Shown: positions 18,082-26,316 of the stretch, in pieces
Layout of the letters: each line of letters starts with the position of its first letter
Numbering within the stretch: position 1 is the first letter of the stretch
Assembly (NCBI GenBank): GCA_025457615.1
Contig: JALOTZ010000017.1
Coordinates: 1-57,106 of the forward strand
Length of the DNA: 57,106 nucleotides
Reading direction: 5' to 3'
From: Verrucomicrobiota bacterium
GTDB lineage: Bacteria; Verrucomicrobiota; Verrucomicrobiia; Limisphaerales; DSYF01
Position numbers and translations under genes: made by a program
The notes under the pieces: generated by a model
Told to the model about the DNA's origin: nothing
Databases searched by the model: none
The model's input: the letters and a program-made list of their open reading frames with translations, nothing else

Positions 18082-18361
18082 GCGGGCAAGATACGCGAGA
18101 ATCCAGGGGCCGTGTAAGGGAAAATCGGACGCAGATCATCCGTGGCCGGGATCCGCGTCCTGGCAGGCTTCCAGAAGTAACCATCCTTGGGACAAGCCCG
18201 GCCGCGTCGGCACCAGCAGGTGGACACGCGCCCCCGGATCAGCCCGCGGCGCTCTCTGATGGCTGATAGTGAACGCGTTCCAAGAACCACGGTCAAAGGT
18301 GAGCCTTGCGAGCTGGTCTTCGAAAGGCGGCACTCCCTGCGTCAGGGAGAGCGGCCAGCAC

Positions 18362-18518
18362 GGGTGCATGTTGACCCTGTCCTCGAACGCAATTTCGGCC
18401 GGGGCGCGGCATTGATGCCGCTTCGGCATTCGCAAGCCCGCGGACCCTTCATTTCATCGCGTGCCCTTCGGACGTTGAAGCGGCCTGAAGCGCTCCGGGG
18501 CAGTCTCCAGATGCACCC
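18362..18518. repeat. About 160-bp dispersed structured repeat, copy B
   Basis: The second copy of the 8801-8962 element, in the same orientation. It is bounded by perfect 8-bp terminal inverted repeats, GGGTGCAT (18362-18369) and ATGCACCC (18511-18518). The internal hairpin GCGGCAT-TG-ATGCCGC is conserved with a different loop. It lies in the 18082-18580 spacer between the helicase and hemerythrin genes; the rest of that spacer shows no gene. Confidence 0.87.
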
Positions 18519-18580
18519 AGCCAGCACGCGAGGAAGGCAATGCAGTTGACGGAATGACGATCATAAGGCAGGAGTTTAGC

Positions 18581-19030
18581 ATGCAACTGACCGACGCATT
18601 ACGGCAGGAGCATCTGACGATGCGGCGGCTGCTCGGCTACATGACGGAGCAGGCGGCGGCTCTCAAGACTCGGGACGAGATTCTCATCCTGGCCGGTGTT
18701 CTGGAGCACCTGTTGGCGCTGCACGGAGACGATGAGGAGAATTTCCTGCTCGCCACCCTGGACCACCTGGAGGAACACCAGGGCACGCTGACGATGATGC
18801 ATCAGCAACACGGGGAGCTGGACGGCCATCTGCGGGCGCTGGCGCAGATCCAAAGGCTGCCCGCATTGCGGGCGAGATTCCTGCAATTGATCGATGCCGT
18901 GGAACAGCATTTTCAATTCGAGGAACGCGCAGTGTTCCCGCTCCTCGAGAAGTATCTCCCCCCCGCGTTGCTGGCGAAGCTCGGATCGGTTGTAGGCATG
19001 CAGCCGGAGGCCCAACCGGCAGGATGCTGA
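18581..19030 (+). CDS. Hemerythrin-like HHE-domain protein
   Basis: A 149-residue all-helical protein with the HHE pattern: QEHLTMRRLL, EHLLALHGDDEENFLL, MMHQQHGELDGHL, and AVEQHFQFEERAVFPLLEKY. These supply the His/Glu ligands of a di-iron site, so it may bind O2 or NO or sense redox state. I chose ATG 18581, which has AGGAG seven bases upstream; a frame-open ATG at 18554 lacks this. It stands alone, divergent from the helicase. Confidence 0.87.
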   Translation: MQLTDALRQEHLTMRRLLGYMTEQAAALKTRDEILILAGVLEHLLALHGDDEENFLLATLDHLEEHQGTLTMMHQQHGELDGHLRALAQIQRLPALRARFLQLIDAVEQHFQFEERAVFPLLEKYLPPALLAKLGSVVGMQPEAQPAGC

Positions 19031-19213
19031 GGCCCTCCGGGCCCGTCCGGTGGGCTCAAACCGCGCACCCGCCGCACCGCCCCTCTCCAGCGTCAGCTTC
19101 CTTGACCCCGGCCGCCGGCGTGGCGCAATTCGTTCGCACATCGCCTTGACAGAAAAGTGCTTGCCGTCCGCGACCCGCTGGGATAGCGTCCGCCCCAGTT
19201 CAAGTAATTCGTT

Positions 19214-19981
19214 ATGTTTCGTACACTACTGATCACTTGCAGTCTGGGGCTCCTGGTTTTCGACTTCACCGCGCGGGCAGCGACCAATGCCTGGTATGCC
19301 AGCAGTGGGTTGTTCCCCGAACAGACCACGACCAACTGGACCTTGTCGGACAGCGCCCCTGGCGCCGATCCCAGCCTGTCCGGGGGATACATGACGCTGG
19401 ACACGGCCGCCAATGTGGAAAGCATGTTTTACCGGCAGACGGGCAACCTGGCGATCCCATCGAACTGGACCATCGAATTCCGTGCGCGCTTTGATTCCCG
19501 CAATGGAACCGCGAACAACAACTCTTCGATGGCGGTCTTCTTCACCGCGGCGCCTTCTTCCGGAAACATCCTCTACCTGCGTCAGGACGACATCTGGCTG
19601 GCCACCGGGTTCCTGGGTCGGGGGCCGAGCGCGACCGTCGATACCGACTCCGCATTTCACACCTACCGGATTGTGCTGGGCGGGACGGCGGTCGGCAGTG
19701 CGGTCAACGTGTTTTACGACGCCAATCCGGCGCCCGTGCTCACCTATCAGTTGGTGGGCGATCCGACCTTGACTGGGAGTGCGCCCAGGATTGGGTTTGG
19801 GGATGCCACGGGGGGTGACTCCGGAGTCAGCGAATGGGAGTATTTCTGGCACAACGGCTCGGCCGTCGCGGTGGTTCCCGAGCCGTCGGCATCCGCCCTG
19901 GTGGTCGCGGGCGCGGCGTGGGTTTTCACCCTCCGCCGCTGGGAGCGCCGAGGACTGCGCCGCTCGAAGGTCTCTCGCTGA
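19214..19981 (+). CDS. Secreted PEP-CTERM sorting-domain protein
   Basis: A 255-residue exported protein. The signal peptide is MFRTLLITCSLGLLVFDFTARA. A beta-rich central region (about 30-220) looks like a concanavalin/laminin-G-type fold (YMTLDTAAN, WTIEFRARFDSR, FHTYRIVLGG). The C-terminal tag VPEPSASAL precedes a hydrophobic helix and an Arg-rich tail. PEP-CTERM proteins are processed by an exosortase and usually displayed on the surface or in exopolysaccharide. No exosortase gene is in the window. Ligand or partner unknown. Confidence 0.85.
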   Translation: MFRTLLITCSLGLLVFDFTARAATNAWYASSGLFPEQTTTNWTLSDSAPGADPSLSGGYMTLDTAANVESMFYRQTGNLAIPSNWTIEFRARFDSRNGTANNNSSMAVFFTAAPSSGNILYLRQDDIWLATGFLGRGPSATVDTDSAFHTYRIVLGGTAVGSAVNVFYDANPAPVLTYQLVGDPTLTGSAPRIGFGDATGGDSGVSEWEYFWHNGSAVAVVPEPSASALVVAGAAWVFTLRRWERRGLRRSKVSR

Positions 19982-20018
19982 GACCCGGGTAATCGGCTGG
20001 TTGAGGGGAACTTGGGGG

Positions 20019-20093
20019 TGGTGGGTTGGCTGGGACTCGAACCCAGAACCACCGGCTTAAAAGGCCGATGCTCTACCATTGAGCTACCAACCC
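20019..20093 (-). tRNA. tRNA-Lys (anticodon UUU), CCA encoded
   Basis: The minus strand folds as a full cloverleaf: acceptor GGGTTGG/CCAACCC, D-arm GCTC...GAGC, anticodon stem TCGGC/GCCGG with loop CTTTTAA (anticodon TTT), T-arm CTGGG-TTCGAGT-CCCAG, discriminator A and genomic CCA at 20021-20019. It lies between the PEP-CTERM and cytochrome genes, antisense to both. Confidence 0.96.
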
Positions 20094-20175
20094 ACGGGAG
20101 GTGGCACTGCGAAAGCAGCGCGGACCCCATGTTACTAAGCGCACGCGACGGAGGGTGCAAGGATTATCCTTGTGC

Positions 20176-20310
20176 CATTCTCACTTTGGCCCGGATGCGG
20201 CTCCATGAGCCGCAGCACCCCCGCCACGGGAGGCCGTTCTCAATCCTCCAGTGGCTTTGTTCCAGGCGAAGCTGCTGCGGGTCGCGGACCTGCGTTCCAA
20301 AATGAGAATG
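20176..20310. repeat. Long hairpin repeat, copy 2
   Basis: Outer arms CATTCTCACTTTGG (20176-20189) and CCAAAATGAGAATG (20297-20310) pair at 13 of 14 positions. An imperfect inner stem follows. The core GCCGCAGCAC ... CAGGCGAAGCTGCTGCGG is shared with the hairpin at 3817-3940, though the outer arms differ. It lies between tRNA-Lys and the cytochrome gene. Confidence 0.75.
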
Positions 20311-20398
20311 CTGATCCTTGCGCGGAAGGCGACTGCCCGACATCGGTCCCTTGATTGCTTTGTGCTTCCCGGGCCGTTAGGCTGAGCGTGGCGCTGGG

Positions 20399-21175
20399 AT
20401 GGAAAGTTCAAGTGACATGGTTTTGTTTGCGGGTCGGTTGCACCTCGTGCTGCTGCATCTGCCCATTGGTTTCCTCGTGTTGCTGGGGGCGCTGGAACTG
20501 CTCGGCCTTCACCCCCGTTGGCGGCAGGCGGCGGCTGCGAACCGGTTCATCCTTTGGTGCATAGCGCCTGTGGCCGTGCTCACGGCGGCCTGCGGATGGT
20601 TGCTGGCGGAATCCAGCGGCTATGAGGAGCGGCTGCTGTTGCTCCATCGCTGGACCGGCGTCAGCGTGGCGGTCGCCTCATGCCTGCTGCTATGGCTTTA
20701 CGAGCGGGGTTGGATCAGCCTTTATCGCGGATGGCTTGTTGCTGTCGTGGGATTGACGTTGGTGGCTGGCCATTTCGGAGCCTCCCTGACGCACGGCAGC
20801 AATTATCTGCGTCGGTATGCCCCCTTTTGGCTGGGCGGGCGGGTGCCTTGGGTGAAGGAGAATGAACTTGGGCCCGATTCAAACGCCCTGAGTTTTGTCG
20901 CCGTGGAAACGGTGTTCGGCGATTATTGTGCCGGCTGCCATGGGCCGGAAAGGGCCAAGGGTGGGCTGCGCTTGGATTCCCTCGAACACCTCCGGGCCGG
21001 AGGCGATTCAGGTCCGGTGGTGGTGCCGGGCGATGCTTCGGGCAGTCTGCTCCTGAAACGGATGTTGCTGCCATTGGTGCACGAGGATCATATGCCGCCG
21101 CAAGGCAAACCGCAGCCCGCGAAGGCGGACTTGGAACGGGTCCGGGCCTGGATTTCGCTTGGCGCGGCGGAGTAA
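20399..21175 (+). CDS. Membrane protein with C-terminal cytochrome c (DUF2231-like plus planctomycete-type haem domain)
   Basis: A 258-residue protein with about four N-terminal membrane segments (LHLVLLHLPIGFLVLLGALELLG, FILWCIAPVAVLTAACGWLLA, TGVSVAVASCLLLWLY, WLVAVVGLTLVAGHFGA) like DUF2231. A periplasmic mono-haem domain follows with CAGCH at about residue 180 and distal Met in HMPPQGK. The layout YCAGCHGPERAKGGLRLDS matches the cytochromes common in Planctomycetes and Verrucomicrobia. Likely a membrane-anchored electron carrier. ATG 20417 is an alternative start. Confidence 0.82.
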   Translation: MESSSDMVLFAGRLHLVLLHLPIGFLVLLGALELLGLHPRWRQAAAANRFILWCIAPVAVLTAACGWLLAESSGYEERLLLLHRWTGVSVAVASCLLLWLYERGWISLYRGWLVAVVGLTLVAGHFGASLTHGSNYLRRYAPFWLGGRVPWVKENELGPDSNALSFVAVETVFGDYCAGCHGPERAKGGLRLDSLEHLRAGGDSGPVVVPGDASGSLLLKRMLLPLVHEDHMPPQGKPQPAKADLERVRAWISLGAAE

Positions 21176-21196
21176 GAGGCGCGGAAGCGATCGAAC

Positions 21197-21844
21197 ATGG
21201 CTATGTCGAAACTGAATTACGAACTGATTCCGGCCCACAACCACGGGTCCAAGCGGCTGTGGGTGATGATGCATGGGCTGGGCGACAGCGTGGAGGGGTA
21301 TCGGTGGATGCCCGAGGCCATGGATTTGCCTTGGATGAACTATGTGCTCGTCAACGCGCCGGACGAGTACTATGGGGGCTACTCGTGGTTTGACTTCGCG
21401 GGCGACATGACCCCCGGGGTGCGGCGCAGTCGCCAGTTGCTGTTCAGCCTGCTGGACGATCTGCGGGCGCAAGGTTATCCCAGCGAGACCACTCTGCTGG
21501 GCGGGTTTTCGCAAGGCTGCCTGATGGCGGTGGACGCGGGACTGCGTTACCCGCAGGCCCTGGCGGGGATCGTCGGCATCAGCGGCTGGGTGTTCGAACC
21601 GCAGCAGCTTATCACTGAACTGGCGCCGGGCGCCCGAGAACGTCCGGTGCTGATGACCCATGGCACGCTCGATCCGATGATTCCTTTCTCGGCGGTCCGC
21701 GAGGAAGTCCGGAGGCTGACCGCCGCCGGACTCAACATCGAGTGGCACGAGTTTCGCAAAGCTCACACCATCGCCGGGGAGGAGGAGCTGGACGTGATTC
21801 GCGGTTTTGTCGAGCGTTGCTTTGCCGGCCCGAACGCTCCCTGA
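21197..21844 (+). CDS. Carboxylesterase/phospholipase-type alpha/beta hydrolase
   Basis: A 215-residue serine hydrolase. The oxyanion loop is MMHGLGDS, the nucleophile elbow GGFSQG, the acid THGTLDPMIP, and the His KAHTI. This layout matches the predicted carboxylesterase YpfH/acyl-protein thioesterase family. It lies 21 bp after the cytochrome gene on the same strand. Natural substrate unknown; cytosolic, since there is no signal peptide. Confidence 0.9.
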   Translation: MAMSKLNYELIPAHNHGSKRLWVMMHGLGDSVEGYRWMPEAMDLPWMNYVLVNAPDEYYGGYSWFDFAGDMTPGVRRSRQLLFSLLDDLRAQGYPSETTLLGGFSQGCLMAVDAGLRYPQALAGIVGISGWVFEPQQLITELAPGARERPVLMTHGTLDPMIPFSAVREEVRRLTAAGLNIEWHEFRKAHTIAGEEELDVIRGFVERCFAGPNAP

Positions 21845-21969
21845 TGGCAACCACGGGGGTGGAGGCTAACGCGAAGTCGCAGCAGAGCAGGGGCGCAAGG
21901 CGTTCAATTCCTTCCATCCGCCAATGGGCTTGTGATTCAACCGCACTCCCATCGCCATCCGGGCGCGGC

Positions 21970-22185
21970 TTACGCCAGGGAGGGGCGGCGACCCGGAATC
22001 AGTTGGATCTGCTCGGGGCGGCCGGGCGGTTGGGAATGCCAATCGATGGCCGAGTCCACCGCCTGGCGCATCTGTTGAAACCACCACCGAGCGCGGTGGG
22101 GGCGGGCGCGGCGGACGGTGATGCGCAGGGTGTTCTGGGCGAGGCCGAGTTCGAGCTGTCTGTTGTTCATGGTGTTGTGTTTCAT
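21970..22185 (-). CDS. Small basic protein with WWFQQMRQAVD motif
   Basis: A 71-residue protein. The first half is QLELGLAQNTLRITVRRARPHRA; the core RWWFQQMRQAVDSAIDW has a strong amphipathic aromatic/basic helix. I recall similar small proteins in Verrucomicrobia genomes but no named family. It lies in an otherwise empty 700-bp gap, opposite in direction to the esterase. It may bind nucleic acid or membrane; function unknown. Confidence 0.5.
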   Translation of the reverse strand: MKHNTMNNRQLELGLAQNTLRITVRRARPHRARWWFQQMRQAVDSAIDWHSQPPGRPEQIQLIPGRRPSLA

Positions 22186-22546
22186 CGCGCTTCATCCTGC
22201 GCCCCGGGGTCGGACAAATGCGGTCCGGGGAAAGAAAAAGTTGCGGAAGGCTCACCCATGGATCGGAGGCGAGTCGAAGAGCGTGGCTGCTGCGAGTCAC
22301 GGACTCGCGGTCCGGCCCCTCCGGTTCTCGGGGAGCCTCGACCTCCAAGGTTGGACGTGAGTTGAAACCATGAAACCCTGAAACGTAGCCTCCGGACGTC
22401 AGTCGGCGCCATGATCGCGAACTGGACGTCGCCCTCAGCCATCCGGGCGCCTTTCCGCCCTCGGAGCAGGAAGATCAGCGCGGACTCACCTGTCTGCGTG
22501 CCCCGCACAGGCAGGCGTCCACGGCTGCGAGGTCCAGGGGTAGAGG
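22186..22546. other. Intergenic region, no gene seen
   Basis: About 360 bp upstream of the small WWFQQM gene and downstream of the metalloprotease. The ORFs here lack protein character. Short dyads occur (GAGTCACGGACTC at about 22295), but none looks like a terminator. Nothing else supported. Confidence 0.45.
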
Positions 22547-24418
22547 CTACGGAACTTTGAATGCCCGGTAGGCCACTGAGCCGTAGGAGGAAAGTCTGAC
22601 CTTCACGGATGGGGTGTCGTTGGTGGGGAGCACGGCTTTGACGAAGAACCAGTGGCTGAGGTTGGTCGAGGCGTGGAGCTCATACAACTCGTAGGCCTTG
22701 CCCTGCCAGGAAACGGTTCCATCTGGAGCGGCACTCATCAGTTGGGCGGAGGCTGCATTGGTGGGGTTCATCCAGGCGCGATATTCGTCGCGGTTGGTGA
22801 TTCCGTCCCGGTCCTGGTCCTGGGTGGCGCCGTGGTTGGTGCCCACAGCCGGGTTGGCATTGCCAAAGTTGGCGATCATCCAGTTGTCGGAAATGCCGTC
22901 GCTGATGGATGGTAAAGTGTCCGCCGCGAGAGAAACCACGCGCAGCCAGACAAAGGGCGAGGCATGGACGCCGTCGGAACCCCGGGCGTAAATGTAGTCG
23001 TAGTAGCCAATGCCGGCGGGATCCGAGCGGGGGCCGTTGGCCACGAGGTTGGGCGTGAAACGGAGGAGGCTGGACGCACTGGAGAAGGTGCCGTGCGTGG
23101 CATTGGTTTCGGTAAAGGCCAGCGTGAGTGGGGTGCCCTGCCGGTCGTAGCCTTTGAGCTGGATTTCGTTGATGCCCGGGACCGACGGCTGGGGGGCGGC
23201 CGTGACGACATCCATGACCCGGTCAAACATGTAGGGCGGCGTGTTGGCGCTGGGATGGATCTGCTGGAGGACGTTGGTGTCCCACGGGGTCGGCGCGGCC
23301 CCGCGACCATCTTCGTGGGCGATGTAGTACATCTGGGCTTCCCACGCCGGGCTGTAGATGGGAGCCGGGGTGTCTGGCGTCGAGTGGGCCATACCCAGCG
23401 CATGGCCGATCTCATGGCAAACTACCTCCTCGAATGTCAGCAGGTTGGTCATGGCATCGCTCAGGTCGTTCAGCACCACGTAGCCTTGGGCTGACTGATG
23501 GAAATCGTTGCCGTAAACCTGTCCACCGGTGGTCCAACCCGCGCTGAGCATGTTCGTGTAGAATCTGCTGCCGCCGATGCCCAGGGTGTCGGCGCTGGTG
23601 ATCAACCCCCACCCATCGTGAAGCTGAATCCGCAGGATGCCGTCGCCGTCGCCGACATATTTCGCCGCGTCGCCAAAACTTTGCACGCCGCGAAACTCGA
23701 AGTCGAGGGGGGCAACGGCTTTCCAAGCTGCCAGAGCGTTGCTCACCGCCGCCAAGGCCTGCGAGAGGGTGATCCCCGCAGGAAGGAGATCCGCGTCCAC
23801 CAGATAGGGGATGGGCTCGCCGCGGTCTGGCGTGACAAAGCGCAACGGCAGGCCATAGGTGGTGTCCACCAACAGATTGGTACCGGTACTCTGGGAAGCC
23901 GCCGCAGCGACGGGTTGGGAGGGAATCGAGGATGCCTGGTCAGTGAGGTCACCGCCGGCTGCCGTGGACGTGATGGCCAGGAACCGGACCTTGGCCAGTT
24001 CCGGGCTGTCGTCGGCCACGTTCAGCGCGCTGGCCGCTTCCGCCAGCAGGTGCGGCCTGCCCCCGGCCCCGCGTTTGAGAAAGAAGAGCCGGCGTTCGCC
24101 CACCCGGAGAGCGGGCTGGCATCCCTCGCTGATTGGCAGGGTGCCGGACCTTTCCCCGGGGAGCACCAGCCAGAGGCGGGTGGGCACCTTTCCTTTCAGG
24201 CTTTCCTCGACTTGGATCGTGTATCGGGTTTCGTTCCGGCCCTGGCCCTGTCCATTCGAAGCCGGTTCCCGGGCTGCGACGACTCCCCTGAGGACGGCGT
24301 CGGCGTTCTGGAACTGATAATCCACCTGGCCCGCCGTCCGGCTCACCAGGGCGAAGGAATCCACGCAGCTCAATCCCAGCAGCAGGGGCAGCACAAGCGA
24401 CGTGTTCAGGCGGTTCAT
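22547..24418 (-). CDS. Secreted matrixin-like zinc metalloprotease
   Basis: A 623-residue exported protein with a signal peptide (LNTSLVLPLLLGLSCVDSFA). The metzincin zinc site is HEIGHALGMAH (335-345), preceded by a matrixin-like catalytic fold (YLVDADLLPAGITLSQALAAVSNALAAW). C-terminally there is a cadherin-like or Ig-like region, a thrombospondin type 3-like calcium loop (DQDRDGITNRDEYRAWMNP) and a beta-rich end. The Met-turn was not located with certainty. It probably degrades extracellular protein, or is a surface component. Stand-alone gene, divergent from hisA. Confidence 0.83.
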   Translation of the reverse strand: MNRLNTSLVLPLLLGLSCVDSFALVSRTAGQVDYQFQNADAVLRGVVAAREPASNGQGQGRNETRYTIQVEESLKGKVPTRLWLVLPGERSGTLPISEGCQPALRVGERRLFFLKRGAGGRPHLLAEAASALNVADDSPELAKVRFLAITSTAAGGDLTDQASSIPSQPVAAAASQSTGTNLLVDTTYGLPLRFVTPDRGEPIPYLVDADLLPAGITLSQALAAVSNALAAWKAVAPLDFEFRGVQSFGDAAKYVGDGDGILRIQLHDGWGLITSADTLGIGGSRFYTNMLSAGWTTGGQVYGNDFHQSAQGYVVLNDLSDAMTNLLTFEEVVCHEIGHALGMAHSTPDTPAPIYSPAWEAQMYYIAHEDGRGAAPTPWDTNVLQQIHPSANTPPYMFDRVMDVVTAAPQPSVPGINEIQLKGYDRQGTPLTLAFTETNATHGTFSSASSLLRFTPNLVANGPRSDPAGIGYYDYIYARGSDGVHASPFVWLRVVSLAADTLPSISDGISDNWMIANFGNANPAVGTNHGATQDQDRDGITNRDEYRAWMNPTNAASAQLMSAAPDGTVSWQGKAYELYELHASTNLSHWFFVKAVLPTNDTPSVKVRLSSYGSVAYRAFKVP

Positions 24419-24535
24419 GGGTGTTCTTCGCTAAAGAATTCAGGCTAGGGTTGCAAGAACTGTTCCATCCATTCGCCCCCAACCAGGGTTTCCTTTACGC
24501 TTTTGATGCGCCAACTGCTCCCCTAGGCTGCCGGC

Positions 24536-25300
24536 GTGTTCCGGCCTTGCATTGACCTGCACGAAGGCAGGGTAAAACAGATCGTCGGCGGCTCGCTTAC
24601 CACCGAGCCCGGCGATCTGAAGACCAATTTCGTGTCCGAACGCCCGGCGGCCTGGTATGCGGAGCTGTATCGTCAGGACGGGCTTCGGGGCGGGCACGTG
24701 ATCAAGCTGGGGCCGGGGAACGATGAGGCGGCGCGCTCGGCGCTGGCCGCGTATCCGGGCGGACTGCAGATCGGAGGCGGAATCAACGCCGACAATGCGC
24801 GGGCCTGGCTGGACGCCGGAGCCTCGCAGGTGATCGTGACCTCCTGGGTGTTCCGCGAGGGACGGGTGGATTGGGGGCGATTGGATCAGTTGACCGGGAT
24901 TGCCGGACGCGAGCGGCTGGTGCTGGATTTGAGTTGCCGGAGGCGTGGGGCGGATTACTGCGTGGTCACCGACCGCTGGCAGAAGTTCACCAATAGCACG
25001 CTGAACCAGGAGTCCCTGAAACAGTTTGCCGGGTTCGCCAGCGAGTTTTTGATTCACGCCGTGGATGTCGAGGGGCTGTGTCAGGGCATCGATCTGGAAC
25101 TGGTGCGCAAGCTGGCCGATTGGAGCCCGATCCCCGCCACCTACGCAGGAGGAGCAAGGTCGATGGAAGACCTGCACACGGTAACGCGCGAAGGGCAGGG
25201 GAGAATTCACCTCACCATCGGATCGGCGCTCGACCTGTTTGGGGGCACCGGCGTGCGGTATGCGGACGCGGTGGCGTTCAACCGCGCGCTGATGGGCTGA
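24536..25300 (+). CDS. hisA: ProFAR isomerase HisA, eukaryote-type
   Basis: A 254-residue (beta/alpha)8 isomerase of histidine biosynthesis (ProFAR to PRFAR). It begins FRPCIDLHEGRVKQIVGG with the catalytic Asp in CIDLH. Blocks SLTTEPGDLKTNFVSERPAA, GGHVIKLGPGNDEAA, QVIVTSWVF, VLDLSCRRRG, NEFLIHAVDVEGLCQGID-like, and YAGGARSMEDL are those of yeast/plant His6 rather than typical bacterial HisA. It starts at GTG 24536; no ATG gives the full N-terminus. It is followed 8 bp later by the CDF transporter. No other his genes are nearby. Confidence 0.92.
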   Translation: MFRPCIDLHEGRVKQIVGGSLTTEPGDLKTNFVSERPAAWYAELYRQDGLRGGHVIKLGPGNDEAARSALAAYPGGLQIGGGINADNARAWLDAGASQVIVTSWVFREGRVDWGRLDQLTGIAGRERLVLDLSCRRRGADYCVVTDRWQKFTNSTLNQESLKQFAGFASEFLIHAVDVEGLCQGIDLELVRKLADWSPIPATYAGGARSMEDLHTVTREGQGRIHLTIGSALDLFGGTGVRYADAVAFNRALMG

Positions 25301-25308
25301 ATCATCGC

Positions 25309-26253
25309 ATGCAATCCAGACTCAAGCGGAGCCTGCGGGTGACCTTTCTGGGCATGGCGTTGAACGTCCTGCTGGCAGCGGTGAAACTGGTTGCCGGTGT
25401 GGTGGGTCACTCGCATGCACTGGTGGCGGACGCCGTGGAATCCTTCGCGGATGTGTGCAGTTCGCTGGTCGTGTGGCGCGGGCTGGTGGTGGCCTCGGTG
25501 CCGCCGGACGAGGATCATCCGTATGGTCATGGCAAGGCAGAAGCCATCTCAGCGGCGATTGTCGCCGCGATGCTCCTGGTGGCGGCTCTGTGGATTGCGG
25601 TCAAGTCGGTGATGGAGATCATCGCACCTCACGAGGCTCCGGCGCCCTTTACGTTGGTGGTGCTGGTGGGGGTGGTTGTCATCAAGGAGGCCCTGTTTCG
25701 GTTCGCGCTGCGGGAGGCGTCAGCGGTGGATTCACCGGCGGTGCGCAGTGACGCCTGGCACCATCGCAGCGACGCCATCACCTCGCTGGCGGCGGGATTG
25801 GGCATTTCTGTGGCGCTGATGGGTGGGGAGGGTTTCGCGGCTGCCGACGATGTTGCGGCATTGTTTGCCTCGGGAATCATTTTCTGGAACGGGTGGCGGC
25901 TGTTCCGTCCGGCCTTGGACGAACTGATGGATGCCTCGGCTGATCCGGGCCTGATCCGGCGGATCACGGTCTGCGCCGAAGCGGTGCCGCATGCGGGCTG
26001 CGTGGAGAAATGCCTGGTGCGCCGCATGGGCGGCCAGTTTCTGGTGGACATGCACCTGCAGGTGGACCCGAACATGACCGTGAAGGAGGCCCACCGCGTC
26101 GGGCACGAGGTCAAGGACGCCGTCCGCCGCGAGCACCCAAGTGTTCTGGACGTACTGGTGCACGTCGAGCCGCTTGGGGGTGTCCCAGGTCACACTTCGT
26201 CATCAGGCAGCGATTTGGGGCAGTCGCGCCCTGGACGAGTTACACAGGTTTGA
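25309..26253 (+). CDS. Cation diffusion facilitator (CDF) metal efflux transporter
   Basis: A 314-residue protein with six membrane segments. The metal site is formed by HALVADAVESFAD and DAWHHRSDAITS (two H-x3-D elements). HPYGHGKAE follows segment 2, and the cytoplasmic domain has VEKCLVRRMGGQFLVDMHLQVDP and VLVHVEP. It exports Zn2+/Fe2+/Co2+ by proton antiport; specificity not readable. The last 24 residues after HVEP are not typical and may be run-on past an old end. Coupled to hisA by short spacing. Confidence 0.9.
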   Translation: MQSRLKRSLRVTFLGMALNVLLAAVKLVAGVVGHSHALVADAVESFADVCSSLVVWRGLVVASVPPDEDHPYGHGKAEAISAAIVAAMLLVAALWIAVKSVMEIIAPHEAPAPFTLVVLVGVVVIKEALFRFALREASAVDSPAVRSDAWHHRSDAITSLAAGLGISVALMGGEGFAAADDVAALFASGIIFWNGWRLFRPALDELMDASADPGLIRRITVCAEAVPHAGCVEKCLVRRMGGQFLVDMHLQVDPNMTVKEAHRVGHEVKDAVRREHPSVLDVLVHVEPLGGVPGHTSSSGSDLGQSRPGRVTQV

Positions 26254-26280
26254 GAACAAAGAACATGAGCTAGGATGCTG

Positions 26281-26308
26281 TTGACTAAACAACGACTGGA
26301 AATATAGT
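26281..26308 (+). promoter_or_regulatory. Sigma-70-like promoter of the Rrf2 gene
   Basis: TTGACT (26281-26286), a 16-bp spacer, TATAGT (26303-26308). A start about 7 bp downstream would fall at or just before the ATG at 26317, so the transcript may be leaderless. The -35 box lies inside a dyad GTTGACTAAACAAC (26280-26293) that could be an autoregulatory site. Confidence 0.6.
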
Positions 26309-26316
26309 GGTTGGCA

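Noticed and set aside
18554..18580. Earlier start for the hemerythrin gene
   Set aside because: The ATG at 18581 has AGGAG at proper spacing; the upstream ATG does not.
19146..19213. Sigma-70 promoter before the PEP-CTERM gene
   Set aside because: TTGACA at 19146 has no acceptable -10 at proper spacing.
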